Below, piece after piece: positions 44,233 to 53,890 of a stretch of 64,000 nucleotides of DNA. The stretch is from NCBI GenBank assembly GCA_030220185.1, contig JASPKZ010000421.1, positions 1-64,000 on the forward strand. The letters run 5' to 3'. The stretch comes from Diploptera punctata (lineage: Eukaryota; Arthropoda; Insecta; Blattodea; Blaberidae). The first letter of the stretch is position 1, and every line of letters starts with the position of its first letter. Made by a program: the position numbers and the translations under genes. Under the pieces are notes generated by a model. The model was not told the DNA's origin, did no database searches, and saw only the letters and a program-made list of their open reading frames with translations.

Positions 44233-45437
44233 CAGTGTGATTATAAGGTCCCAGTACATTTTAAAGAAATCGCTTACATATCGTATTTCTGTTACAGCCA
44301 TTGGCAAGATACAAATATGTTCACCATTGTAGAGCGGATATAGATTGTTGCTGCGCGTTTAAGAGGCCAGTCATAAGAGGAGGCTAGAGATAGATTCCAA
44401 AAGAAGTTCAGGAAACCGGCTCCATCACGAGGTAACATCCAGGTTCACGTGAATAAGTTCATGCGTACAGGATCAGTGGCGGATGAGCCACGCACAGGAC
44501 GACCACCAATATCCGCTGAAAACGTGGAGGCTACCCAAAACGCGATTGAGCGTAGTCCACAGGCGTACACTCGCCGTTTGAGTCGAGAGCTGGGAATACC
44601 ACCATCATCGGTCAGGAAGGTGCTTCATTTTATTCTGAAAAAAAAGAGCATACCATGTACAAGTAGTCTATAAACTGGAAGCCGAAGATTACGCAGCACG
44701 TAAAGCAATGTGTTTTGACCTCTGTGAAGCTGCAGACCGGCATAACTTAATGGATCGCATCCTCTTCACGAGCAAAGCCACGGTTCATGTCTGTGGACGT
44801 GTTCATCGACACAATTGTCGTACATGGGCGGACGAGCTGCCCAATGAAACCAATCGAGTAGGAAAGGCATTCACCGAAAGTGAATGTTTGGCTTGGCTTG
44901 ACTAAACGAAAAGTTTACGGCCCGTATATATTCGCCGAGCAATCACGGTAGACGTGTGTCTTGATATGTTGCAACTTTTCTTATAGCCGCTGTTACAGCA
45001 AGATGGTATCATTGATACAGTGGTGTTGCAACAAGATGGAGCACCACCACACTTTGCTCTGGCTGTAAGCGGGTATCTCAATGACAGGTTTAGCAACAGG
45101 TGGATTGGAAGGGTATCTCCTCGTATTTGGGCACCGCGTTAGCCAGACCTCACACCCCTGGACGTTTTTGCTTGGGGGTTCATCAAACAACAGGTGTACA
45201 GAACCAAGGTTCCTAATCTGCAAGTGCTGAAAGAACGCATACGCTAAGCGAGTGAAATGATTACAGAGGATATGTTGGTGCGTGTTTTCCGGGTGACGGT
45301 GCGTCGTTGGGAAACATGTTTTGAGATTGATGGAGGTCATGTTAAACACTAACTTGATAGTAGAAACTACCTTATAATTTTTGTTATATTTGGACTGCGA
45401 TATCCACGAAATGTACTGGGACTTTATAATCACGCTG
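44233..45437 (+). mobile_element. Tc1/mariner-superfamily DNA transposon, 1.2 kb, inactive
   Basis: TIRs: CAGTGTGATTATAAGGTCCC at the left, and at the right the complement of CAGCGTGATTATAAAGTCCC, extending about 29 bp with two mismatches. TA dinucleotides flank both ends (44,231-44,232 and 45,438-45,439), the hallmark target duplication of this superfamily. Between them lies one degraded transposase in the plus orientation. Confidence 0.93.
44317..45352 (+). pseudogene. mariner-type transposase, decayed
   Basis: Begins MFTIVERI, then TAG at 44,341. The N-terminal helix-turn-helix block is at 44,449-44,673 (TGSVADEPRTGRPPISAENV and SRELGIPPSSVRKVL). The catalytic core remnants include DRILFTSKATVHVCGRVHRH, where the family normally has FSDEATFH, so the first catalytic Asp is gone. 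VLQQDGAPPHFA carries the second Asp, and WAPR-stop-PDLTPLDVFAWG carries the third. The C-terminus is CFEIDGGHVKH. Several further stops. Homology to the DUF4817/DDE_3 group is from memory. Confidence 0.85.
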
Positions 45438-45539
45438 TAGGAATAGTTTATATTTCGTGAAAAAAATTGGAATTTATTTTCATTTTTCCGAAAACAGAAA
45501 CATAACATACAAGGCTATTGAAAATATTAGTTTTCCAAC

Positions 45540-45640
45540 GTGGCTAATTAGCCAAGACTTTCAAGGAGTAGATCAGATGTCCTAGGTTCGAATCCCGCTG
45601 AGAACCATGGTGAGAGTTGTATTTAAAATACTTAGGAATA
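45540..45640 (+). other. tRNA-like SINE head or tRNA pseudogene
   Basis: gtggctaattagccaagac is box A-like and ctaggttcgaatcccgctg a good box B, 40 bases apart. No cloverleaf closing stem is obvious, and no second copy was recognised in this window, so a SINE is only likely, not shown. Confidence 0.4.
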
Positions 45641-45769
45641 TCAACACTTTTGAAATGTATGTTAAAGCACCGTTGAGGTTATGTAATAAGATGTGAACTA
45701 TATAAGGTTTTTACCTGGTAAGTCAGTCCTCAACTAAGTTACTAAACTTCTTCAAGTTATTCTAATATG

Positions 45770-46065
45770 GAGGCCTTTCGAAAAAATGTTTCATCTTCTG
45801 CGTTTTAACTAAAACTGATGGCTGTTGGTGTTGTATAGGTTGTATAATGGATTTATGTCTGCGGTTATGTTCTCATTGAGCAGATCTTCATTCCTTGCTT
45901 CTTTCAGAATCTCTATGTCTTCAAGGATGCTGATCCTGTTGTTATATTCTTTGTGTAATATTGACATAGAGTTATCGATTTTTTCAAATCGATGAACTAT
46001 TTCGAGTATATGTTTGGCAAAACTTGATTTACATTCATTCTTAATAAGATTTTTGAAATGTTCCG
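45770..46065 (-). pseudogene. Penelope-like element GIY-YIG C-terminal fragment, second copy
   Basis: The minus strand reads EHFKNLIKNECKSSFAKHIL, IDNSMSILHKEYNNRISILE and NENITADINPLYNLYNT, then TAG at about 45,811. The blocks align in order with the fragment at 31,265-31,690 (KSSYAKHV, NVLEEMEIM, NPLYQIF), although the two have diverged strongly. The FYIG part is missing. Downstream on the minus strand lies cgcagaagatgaaac, then ttcgaaagg, and further on acctcaacgg, as in the other copy. Confidence 0.7.
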
Positions 46066-46071
46066 AATGTC

Positions 46072-46132
46072 GTGAAAATGCTATGAATGCAGTGAAAGAC
46101 CTGCCCTCGGGCAGAATTACTATGGATGGATA
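46072..46132 (+). mobile_element. S1 SINE, 3' domain only
   Basis: gtgaaaatgctatgaatgca, then ctgccctcgggcag and aattactatggatggat; identical in layout to the 3' end of the S1 copies. Confidence 0.85.
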
Positions 46133-46194
46133 TAACCTGGGTTTTATAAAAAATAAGCAATGGGTGAAGAGAGTTGTTGGTGCGGAAATGTACG

Positions 46195-46195
<1 letters not shown>

Positions 46196-46241
<46 letters not shown>
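46196..46241. repeat. (AAT)n microsatellite
   Basis: About 15 trinucleotide units. It translates as poly-Ile or poly-Leu in chance ORFs. Confidence 0.98.
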
Positions 46242-46243
<2 letters not shown>

Positions 46244-46254
46244 TGCAAATTAAA

Positions 46255-46440
46255 AAATAGAGCGTCCAAGACGTTACGCATTGCCGCAGAGCTCCCGAAC
46301 ATGCCTTGGTTCGAGTCCCTGTGCGGAAGAAATTTACACACTGAATGTCGGCTAGTGTGGAGCGGTGTCCACCTAGAATTGTGAGGAATTTCAGTTGTAG
46401 TGTGTACCGTGTATAACATTTTGGGAATCCGACGGTTGAC
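46255..46440 (+). mobile_element. S2 SINE, diverged copy d
   Basis: ttggttcgagtccctgtgcg (box B), then gaagaaatttacacactgaa and gagcggtgtccacctag, following the order of S2 at 11,533-11,878. Box A is decayed. Confidence 0.62.
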
Positions 46441-46479
46441 CACTTATCACACATAGCTCTCTGTTATACCAAGTGCCTT

Positions 46480-46880
46480 GCACACTTATCGCTCCATGAG
46501 TTTAATTTAGTTTAAAGAAAGGAGTGGCTTAATTTTAAAGCATAATAACAAAATGTTATCTAAAATAAGGTAAAATAGAATATTTGTAAGTTTAGAGTTA
46601 AATATGTTACTTTTTTGAATGAGCCATTTAAACGATGATAAATAAGTTATGTGAAAAAGTATTTATATTTTCCTGATAGAAAAAAAAAGCATTTGTCATT
46701 GATCTGTCTAATATTCTTAGCGGAATAAACTTGTAGATAAAACAGTTTGTGAAATATTGACATTTAATTAATTTAAAATATTTTTCAGTCTCACATTCAG
46801 TGGCGTTGCTTCGTAACGTACTCGTAAGTTATTGCATAATTTTTTGTTTTTCAACAAATGTTTTATGAAAATTATCTTCT
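46480..46880 (+). repeat. Composite block copy B, segments Z and Y
   Basis: Z: ataacaaaatgttatctaaa and atagaatatttgtaagttta. Y: atttaaacgatgataaataa, tttcctgatagaaaa and tcagtggcgttgcttcgtaa. Best aligned with 34,195-34,630 and with 50,520-50,690 plus 51,378-51,620. Noncoding. Confidence 0.62.
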
Positions 46881-46965
46881 TTGTAAATCATTATTATAGT
46901 TCCTTGTACTGTGTAGGATAATAGTTAATTATTTTAAAAGTTTATTTTATTTTTGTATCTAGGTC

Positions 46966-47000
46966 CAAAATGGTCCCCGAACATCATCTGGCCATCATTA
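46966..47000 (+). mobile_element. S1 SINE, short internal fragment
   Basis: aatggtccccgaacatcatctg followed by gccatcattatcat resembles the S1 body (acggtccccgaaaatcatcc, ggccatcatcatc). Beyond 47,000 similarity stops, and 47,001-47,270 holds nothing recognised. Confidence 0.5.
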
Positions 47001-47378
47001 TCATATTCGCCATGTGTAGTATGAATGTGTGTGTGGTTGGTGTGCTTTGTCTTAATGTTGTGTTGTCTTGGAGGAGGCCCTAACATTGAGCTGTTCACAC
47101 ATTCAAGGAGGACCTCCATGTCCTGTGTGGTTAAAATAGTATGTGTTAAAATCTCTCTCCGGACAAGTGGTGCGACTGTAAGTCCCGGGTGGCGTGTGGT
47201 ACGTAAACGTAATCTACCTACAAAGTGTGAGGTTAAACCACGCTAATGGAATAGAAATATATATTAACTATACGTGGCGGAAAAGTCCCATATCGAATAA
47301 TACAACAAATGATATTTAGTTTTCTCATGCAATTCCTTGTTTAAAAATTCCCAAATCACAGCTTCATCTTCATAAAGT

Positions 47379-47707
47379 CCACTGCTGTGGTCTCGAGGTA
47401 GCGTGCTGCCTTGTCACGCAGCGGGCACGGGTTCGATCCCCGGTCGGGGCAGTTTTCTGGGTGAGGTTTTTCCTCACCTGTAAGACAAATGTCAGGAAAA
47501 CTTTAAGGCCTAAACGGTCCCGCAAATCATGTGGCCATCATCATCATCACCATCCTTATCATTATCATCATCATCATCATCATCATCATCCTTCACCGGT
47601 GTGGAAAGCAACGGGAAGCTACCACACCTACAATTCCCTAGTAGAGCTGCAAACATAGCATGAAAATGCTACGATTGTAGTGAAGGGCCTACCCTCGGGC
47701 AGAATTA
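47379..47707 (+). mobile_element. S1 tRNA-derived SINE, copy e
   Basis: Full head (ctgctgtggtctcgaggtag), box B gggttcgatccccgg, an expanded (ATC)n near 47,545-47,590, and the 3' domain ctaccctcgggcagaatta. An RTE-A fragment abuts its 3' end without a spacer. Confidence 0.92.
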
Positions 47708-47978
47708 ATAAAAACAGTTAAGTCTCGATGACTGGGATGGCAGAACGTGCGTCAAGAGTGGGGTACGAAAGACGTGCGTGGGAGCTTTTTTATAGGAAAA
47801 TCCGAAGGAAAACGCCTAATTGGTAGACCAAGAAATAGAAGGGAGAATAACATTAAAAATAATTTGAGGGAAGTCGATTATACAGGGAATAATTGGAAAA
47901 CATTAGTTCTGGATAGGGATGTATGGAGATCTTATGCCCGTGCGGCTATGAACCTACGGGTTCAATAATGCCACTGAA
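47708..47978 (+). mobile_element. RTE-A LINE, 3' fragment
   Basis: From aacagttaagtctcgatgac to aacctacgggttcaataatg. One frame reads GKRLIGRPRNRRENNIKNNL and DYTGNNWKTLVLDRDVWRSY, the RTE-A C-terminus. Tail absent. Confidence 0.87.
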
Positions 47979-48039
47979 TTAGTGTGAAATATTCATGCAA
48001 ATAGAACAAATATATCAAATATATTCTCTTTGTCCTATG

Positions 48040-48330
48040 TTTATTTCTTCTTCTTTTTGAACGTCGTAGAAAATCTTGGTGGACCAATGGTTACCAAGCG
48101 TCCATCTGGCTTCCAGGGTCACGAGTTCAAACTCGCCTGTGGATTTACAGGGCGTAAAATGACTGAGTATCGGTTCCGTCGAGAAGTCACCAAATATTTA
48201 GGTACCGTGAATATATATTTACGGAACGTAAAGAACCTCACGTTTGAAGAAATATAACTGGGAGCAAAATATGTTGATCCTTTTTCGCTCAGATTTGAAT
48301 TGTGTTCTAATGATCTTAGATGTTAAGGAG
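48040..48330 (+). repeat. Composite block copy B, S5 SINE-like element
   Basis: tRNA-like head tggaccaatggttaccaagc with box B acgagttcaaactcg, then aacgtaaagaacctcacg and a final tctaatgatcttagatgtta. Matches the 3' parts at 35,480-35,600 and 52,630-52,690. Confidence 0.55.
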
Positions 48331-48429
48331 CGTCGTTAAATAGAAATAATAACATAACACTGAATGAACATTTTACCCTTCTAAACTAAGTTTTACCAAC
48401 TATACATGGTCTAACTTCCTTTGTTAGAA

Positions 48430-48745
48430 TATTTTTTGGAGTGGATTCTAACATCCAAAATCCATCTTGGAAGACTAGGATATATTTAAGGTTATATCCG
48501 TTAGAAGATTATCTTCTATACGGCTAACATTTTCCTACTGTCTATTGATCTCTCTTTCGTTTGAAAGTCAAATTTTCTCTTCCGGCATTGATGCAGTTTG
48601 ACAAGTTCTTCGAGATTAGTTAATTATTTTGTTTCTCCCTCAAAGTTTGTCGAGTAAAGGTAGCCCTACCAAGGTACTTCTGATTTAGCTCGAAACACTC
48701 CCACTATCGTCAAGGTCATGGAATCCCTGATGGTCCTAGATATTT
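48430..48745 (+). repeat. Composite block copy B, segment X
   Basis: ctactgtctattgatctctc, attttctcttccggcattga and ccactatcgtcaaggtcatg, in the same order as 36,730-36,940 and 54,630-54,710. Confidence 0.55.
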
Positions 48746-49085
48746 TTTAGGATTGTTATTATTTAAACATTTTCTCTTTCTAACTTAACTTTGGGTATGA
48801 TATGTGTTTGTTATATTGTGTTGTTCTTTGCTATCTTCGTGTGCACCGGAGGCATAACTAAAGACTCAGCTAAGTAAATTATCATGTACCTATTTAATGT
48901 TTATTTTTCGTTCACATTTCTCTTCACCCGCCCAGCAAAACGTAAGGAAGTCCAATTGAGGTACAATAAATAAATAAGTAAAATAAACAAAAAGAGGATG
49001 GCCTAGTGTTTTAAATAAGACTATCAACATAACCCAGAATAGGAAAAGTTCATTAAAAAATATTATAAATAAAATAGTTGGAAAA
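48746..49085. other. AT-rich spacer, nothing recognised
   Basis: No gene or repeat recognised. Confidence 0.45.
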
Positions 49086-49089
49086 CAAG

Positions 49090-49170
49090 TTGAATAATTT
49101 GCTAAGGCGATAGACTACAACCCAGGAGGTCACGAGTTCGATACCTGATGCGGCATGGATTTTTACCACT
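49090..49170 (+). other. tRNA-like SINE head remnant
   Basis: tttgctaaggcgatagacta followed by cacgagttcgatacctg, which is box B-like. No body was matched to another copy. Confidence 0.4.
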
Positions 49171-49204
49171 TGACTTGGTAGGATCATGTCAACCTCCAAA
49201 AATA

Positions 49205-49490
49205 AGACAGGATAAAATAATAAATGAATTCCTTTGGAGAGAAATTAATGTCACCACATCTGTTGTTAAGAGGGTTGAAAATCAAACGCTTAAATGGTAT
49301 GGCCATGTACAAAGAATGGAAAATGAAAGATGGCCAAAAAATATATATCAGTGGTCACCCCCTGGAAGAAATAAACGTGGCAGACCAAGATGAAAATGGA
49401 AAACCTACGTCAGAAATATTAATAGGTGATAAGAATTTGGAAGAGGGAATTGGAATGATAGAGATAAATGGAAACTGAAGACGGCAAACA
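49205..49490 (+). pseudogene. LINE C-terminal fragment, ERWPK type
   Basis: SVVKRVENQTLKWYGHVQRM followed by ENERWPKNIYQWSPPGR and RGRPR, then a TGA, after which the frame continues KWKTYVRNINR. Same type as 8935-9310 (minus). Severely 5'-truncated. Confidence 0.68.
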
Positions 49491-49519
49491 TATAAGTGGA
49501 GGAAAGCCGAAGAATAAGA

Positions 49520-49705
49520 AGGATCATGTCGCTGGGTTGTACTCAGCCTCTAAAATCAATGAGAACCAGATATATTTCCTTAACTAAAAATGTCCGTCAC
49601 GCAGTACTGAAAACTCAGGAGATAACTAGTCTTCAATTGTCTAAAGAGGCGTCAGCCATAATCTCCTACTTTTTCAATAGCTCTCTGAGGCCTGTAATAG
49701 GATCG
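49520..49705 (+). mobile_element. S3 SINE, decayed 3' fragment
   Basis: gtactcagcctctaaaatca and, at the end, ctctgaggcctgtaatagga then tcgctttacactttac match S3 at 56,630-56,810. The middle is poorly conserved. Confidence 0.6.
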
Positions 49706-49739
49706 CTTTACACTTTACAAATATATAACTTGGGGTGAT

Positions 49740-50114
49740 GAGTGCTTTCCACCAGATAACTTGATGCCTTTACATACTCACTTCTTTCAAGAGGTTTCGT
49801 AATGTTTTATGAAATTTGTTGTGTTAACTTTTACATTAAACTAGACCTAAAACATTATGTTGATCTACCGAAATAACTAACTTATGTAGTGTATAATATT
49901 GTAGTCTGAGTGTCATGTATTAACTTGCAAAAGATAGAGAATTATTAAAGGAGAAAAATCAATAAGATCGATATTATAAATAAGTAGATAACCTGGAGTT
50001 AATGAACAAAGCAAGCAATAGGCGGAAGTAAATCATTAATGCGCAGATTTCCGTATAATAATTCATACAGGAATCGAAAAATCCAACGAACTAATGTATC
50101 GTGTCTTGGCACCG
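49740..50114. repeat. Spacer with short repeat V
   Basis: cctttacatactcacttctt at about 49,770 recurs as tctttacacactcacttttt at about 51,254 (shared flanks gacttgatg / gacattaatg and tcaagag). The rest is AT-rich with nothing recognised. Confidence 0.4.
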
Positions 50115-50410
50115 GTCCACAAGTCCCTATGGAAAAGGAATTTTCACATGGAATATTTGTCAATTGAAGATCGGTGTCCTTAGGGAAACGCCCAGTTGGT
50201 AGACCAAGAATGATTTGAGGAAAGTAGGTTATATAGTGTATGATTAAAATACATTAGCTCAGGATAGGGATGTGTGGAGAGCTTATGTCCGCGCAGCAAT
50301 AAAACTTCGAGTTGGATAGAGCCAGTGAGTTAGTTAGTTAGGAGATCGGTGTCCACCCAGGATCGCGATTAATTTGGGCAGCTCTAATAAATAGCGACTA
50401 TAAGAATGAG
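50115..50410 (+). mobile_element. S2 SINE, diverged copy e, split by RTE-A
   Basis: accggtccacaagtccctat, ggaaaaggaattttcacatg and (after the RTE-A insert) cggtgtccacccaggatcgc, tttgggcagctctaataaat. The order matches S2 at 11,533-11,878. Confidence 0.7.
50180..50342 (+). mobile_element. RTE-A LINE, 163-bp insertion with 12-bp TSD
   Basis: Flanked by agatcggtgtcc at 50,168-50,179 and 50,343-50,354 (perfect). The insert runs from ttagggaaacgcccagttgg to gagttagttagttagg, so it is only the last part of RTE-A with its (GTTA)n tail. It splits an S2 SINE. Confidence 0.95.
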
Positions 50411-50451
50411 GACACATACCAACCATATACTGTTTACATTATCGTCTGTGG

Positions 50452-50490
50452 CCTGTAGTGGGATCACTTTACACACATTTACCTACCTCT
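50452..50490 (+). mobile_element. S3 SINE, terminal 3' fragment
   Basis: tggcctgtagtgggatcact followed by ttacacacatttac; compare ggcctgttgtgggatcactt at 56,783. Confidence 0.65.
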
Positions 50491-50519
50491 ATAAAATGAT
50501 ATAAGAGGTCAGCCAATTA

Positions 50520-50765
50520 ATAGATAAATTGTCTTGCAAGCCACTCGCGGCATGAAGTTATGTTTATTTTAAAGAACGGGGATGTTTACTTGTAAATTAG
50601 AATGCAAGGAAATGTTATCCATAAGAATGAAAACAGAATATTTGCAAATTTAGATTTACATTTGTTTTGATTTTTAATGAGTTAGCTTTCACATGCATAT
50701 GTAGTGTGTCACGTGATATATTAATACATATTTGAGGGACAGAAAAAATACCAGGTTAGTCAATT
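50520..50765 (+). repeat. Composite block copy C, segment Z and start of Y
   Basis: gcaaggaaatgttatccata and acagaatatttgcaaattta match 46,550-46,600 (aaaatgttatctaaaataag, tagaatatttgtaagtttag). gggacagaaaaaataccagg may be the beginning of Y. Interrupted by the RTE-A fragment that follows. Confidence 0.6.
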
Positions 50766-50778
50766 TTTCTCGAAATAG

Positions 50779-50987
50779 AAACTTGTTCTAGGAAAAGCAG
50801 AGGGAAAACGCCCAGTTAGTATACCAAGAATGATGTGGGATAATAATAATAACTTTGATTTGAGGGAAGTAGATTATACAGGAAATAATTGGAAAGCATT
50901 TTCTTAGGATAAGGATGTATGGAGAGCTTATGTCCGCGCGGCCATGTACCTATGGTTTCGATAGTGACAGCGAGTAAGTAAGTATTG
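50779..50987 (+). mobile_element. RTE-A LINE, 3' fragment with 9-bp TSD
   Basis: Flanked by tcgaaatag at 50,770-50,778 and 50,988-50,996. The insert has ggaaaacgcccagttagtat, tgagggaagtagattataca and ggtttcgatagtgacagc. It ends gagtaagtaagta, a tail variant of (GTTA)n. Confidence 0.88.
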
Positions 50988-50999
50988 TCGAAATAGCGT

Positions 51000-51377
51000 G
51001 TAAGTTACCATTAGAACTCAATGGAAAGTTTTAGGAGTACGAAAGATTGAAAGAAGCTGTGTGACCATAGGTTTATTTGCCCTCCAAATGTGACACACAT
51101 TTTATAAAGTAGGTACGTTGTATAATTGAGGAGGTTACAAGCAAAAGTGCAGGTTTTCCAGTTTTGAGAAAACAGTTTTAAAGTTGACATTGTATAAAAA
51201 AATGACAGGTAATTCAAAATGATAACTGCAGGTGACGCGAAAAAGACATTAATGTCTTTACACACTCACTTTTTTCAAGAGAAAAAATTACATACACCCT
51301 TTGTTTCTAATCGCCTCAATTAAAAGACATTTCATCAGTGGTGGATAATCCTGGATTTTTCCTTGTATCCTTCATTT
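51000..51377. other. AT-rich spacer with second copy of short repeat V
   Basis: No gene recognised; the minus-strand ORF at 51011-51265 has no known motif. Repeat V (tctttacacactcacttttt) is at 51,254. Confidence 0.4.
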
Positions 51378-51620
51378 AAACATGATAACTTATGTAATTG
51401 GATATTTACCTGATAGAGGAAGATCCATACATACATTTGCACGGTATATATCGATAGATGAAACACTTCTGAATTCAATGTCAAATAATATATTTTCATA
51501 TTTAATTTTGAAAAAAATCTTGCATTTTCACATTTAGTGACATTGCTACGTCACAACACAGTTATTACGTCATCATTAACAACAAAGGATATTTTTACAA
51601 TCATTATTGCGTTCTGTCCT
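51378..51620 (+). repeat. Composite block copy C, segment Y
   Basis: acatgataacttatgtaatt, tttacctgatagaggaag, tagatgaaacacttctgaat and tttagtgacattgctacgtc; same order as 34,355-34,630 and 46,618-46,880. Confidence 0.6.
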
Positions 51621-52254
51621 ACTTATAGGACTGGCGACCATGATTGGAAGTTCAGTTGCCTAAATTTGTGGGTTGCCAACCTATACATAACTAAATAAGT
51701 GTACTGTAATATTTCAAATTAAACACGAGGGCGGGAGTAAAACCACTTCCGTTTTGTTATATTACGTACAATGCAGATATATAGAAAAATATATCCAAAA
51801 GGTGGTGTGAATATGCATTATACCAAACAAATCACTGCAAATTAAATCAAATGAGATTTGTTTGAAACAATATAAACAATTAAGTTACACTTGCCGCCAT
51901 TTTATCGCTGATTGTTTTCTCAGCCTGCTGTAGCCTCAACTAAATTATTTTAGGCATTTACTGTATATACATTAGTCAGACTTCTAACGACAGACAGTTG
52001 TTTGTAATGAACGAAAATATTTCCAACAAAGATGTTATTATTTTACTATTATTTATTATGATGATAACACCATCGTGCAAATATATGTACAAAACACGTT
52101 TGTGAAGTGTTGTACGGAATCTCGGAAATTAAGAACCTTGGTATCGCTCGGTTTTTAATCATTTCCTCGCTTCTGTAAAAACCAATTCCTATCATCGCGT
52201 TGTAATTTACTATTGTAAAATTTATCTGTTTTTAATAAAATTATTTTTGGGGTA
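51621..52254. other. AT-rich spacer, nothing recognised
   Basis: No gene recognised. Confidence 0.45.
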
Positions 52255-52700
52255 AAGGTCCCATATAGATTTAGTTTCCTCGTGTTTAAATGTTCGTGAG
52301 AACAGTTTTATTTTTAAAAAAGTCACAATTTCGGATAATATGACATTGATAATGTAATATGCATACGATTAGATCATTTTTTTGTTTTTACCTTCTTCTT
52401 AGACGTGAAATCGATCTTGCTAGACTAGAGCTTATCATGCTCGCCTCTGGTTCTAAAGTTCACGGGAACAAACCCTGCCGGCGTTTGTGGATTATTTAGG
52501 TTGTAAAAATCGTAAGTATATTTTCCTTCGTAAAGGACTAGAAACCAGTGTCACTGGTCTGGATTTAGGGTACATAAGAGAATATCAAGCTTGTAAGAAG
52601 AGGTCTCTGTGCAAAATTGTTGGTACTTTCTGCCCTGGATTATAATTGCGACACTAATTAGTTCAGCTTTTAAAGAGTGTCGTTGATTACACCGTTCTAC
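52255..52700 (+). repeat. Composite block copy C, segment W and S5 SINE-like element
   Basis: W: aaaggtcccatatagattta (compare aaaagtcccatatcgaataa at 47,282) and aatatgcatacgattagatc. S5: gctagactagagcttatcat, a decayed box B (ttcacgggaacaaaccc), and the final aattgcgacactaattag, aaagagtgtcgttgatta. Confidence 0.55.
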
Positions 52701-53165
52701 ATTTTAAAATTAATTTTTTGTTTTTTAAAATCTGATAGGTGATTTTAAACGGATTTTTGGTGCTGAATTCGAAAATGATTTCCATTATCTCCCATTACGT
52801 CAGGGTGTTCAAAATATTCATGAATAACTAGAAATGAAATTATAGCTCTGTAACACGTAACAAAAATTACTTTCAACGTGAATTTTATGTACAAAAACTA
52901 GTCGAGAATGTATTTGCCACAATTAATCATTACTTAATAATAATTAATAATAATAAGCATTCCAGGCATAGTTAACTATTCGACTCATAGTATTCTCGAA
53001 CTGAATTTGTGGGCCAACGATTAGAACATCTTTAATTTGTTCATAGGATAATGTAGCGCAAAGTATTTAAAGCACTCGCTGTCTTCACAAATTGTTTCAT
53101 TGAACCTACTTTTACATCGAGAGGTGGCAACAATACCTTTGAGGGATGAATAAGAGGTTCACTTC
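52701..53165. other. AT-rich spacer, nothing recognised
   Basis: No gene recognised. Confidence 0.45.
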
Positions 53166-53890
53166 ATATTTTTTTTTTTTTTTGAGCGGTATTAAATTAA
53201 TGCTACGTGGTCACTGTTCCCTTTCCCAGTGTTCTGATCTAGCTCTGCTATCCCATTTATGTACGAAAGAAGGGTATTATATGAAACCAGCTTGCTGACC
53301 AAGTAATAGACTAATAATCATGAAATCTCCACAGACTAGCATAAATGGTTTTCGTACTGCTGTTTTAGTAACAAAAACTTTACATTTACATATGTCTCAT
53401 TTAAAACAGAAGAGTGGGCCACATTAATGGTAGGATGAATGTTTCCATTATGAAGCAAAACACCTTTAAGTCTTTTTTGAGAAAAATCTATCAACAACCT
53501 ACACTCTTTGCAATTATAGGTTATGTTATAACATTTTAAGACAGCAGGGATTACTCGGCAATACACTAAATTTTCTTCTTCAGCAAAAACAAAAAAGGAC
53601 AAGTTCCTTCTCGCGATGCCTGTAACATGAAAAATATGCACTCTCAGTCAATACTTTCTTTACTTTTAACCAAGAGCCTAATAGTTCTGCTGATTCTTTA
53701 GGCAAATTTAAATCACTCACTAAATTATTAAGCTCACTTTGATTAAAAATATCTATCGTGGACAGAATTATATGGTTCATCACCCACAGGGGATTCAGTT
53801 GCAGAGCTACTGGATGTAGACGGTACTATACCTGATTCAGGGTGTAAGGAAACCGGAATATTAGGACCATGGCGTACAGGCTGAATGGCA
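53166..53890 (-). pseudogene. LLGQQ-family protein fragment ending in poly(A)
   Basis: On the minus strand, from right: ESGIVPSTSSSSATESPVGD, then ELNNLVSDLNLPKESAELLG, CYRHREKELVL, a frameshift near 53,585, and ENLVYCRVIPAVLKCYNITY. These lead to GVLLHNGNIHPTINVAHSSV, NETYVNVKFLLL, VCGDFMIISLLLGQQAGF, a stop, and KWDSRARSEHWERE. This is the uncharacterised multicopy family recalled from arthropods and Hydra (VPVAHS..KETY, LLGQQ.GYTKYPCF, WDSRA..EHW). The coding part is followed by 17 A residues (T run at 53,168-53,184), so it may be a retrocopy. Function unknown. Confidence 0.65.

Noticed and set aside
46200..46384. Coding potential in ORFs around 46.0-46.45 kb (poly-Ile, poly-Leu)
   Set aside because: Translation of the (AAT)n microsatellite.
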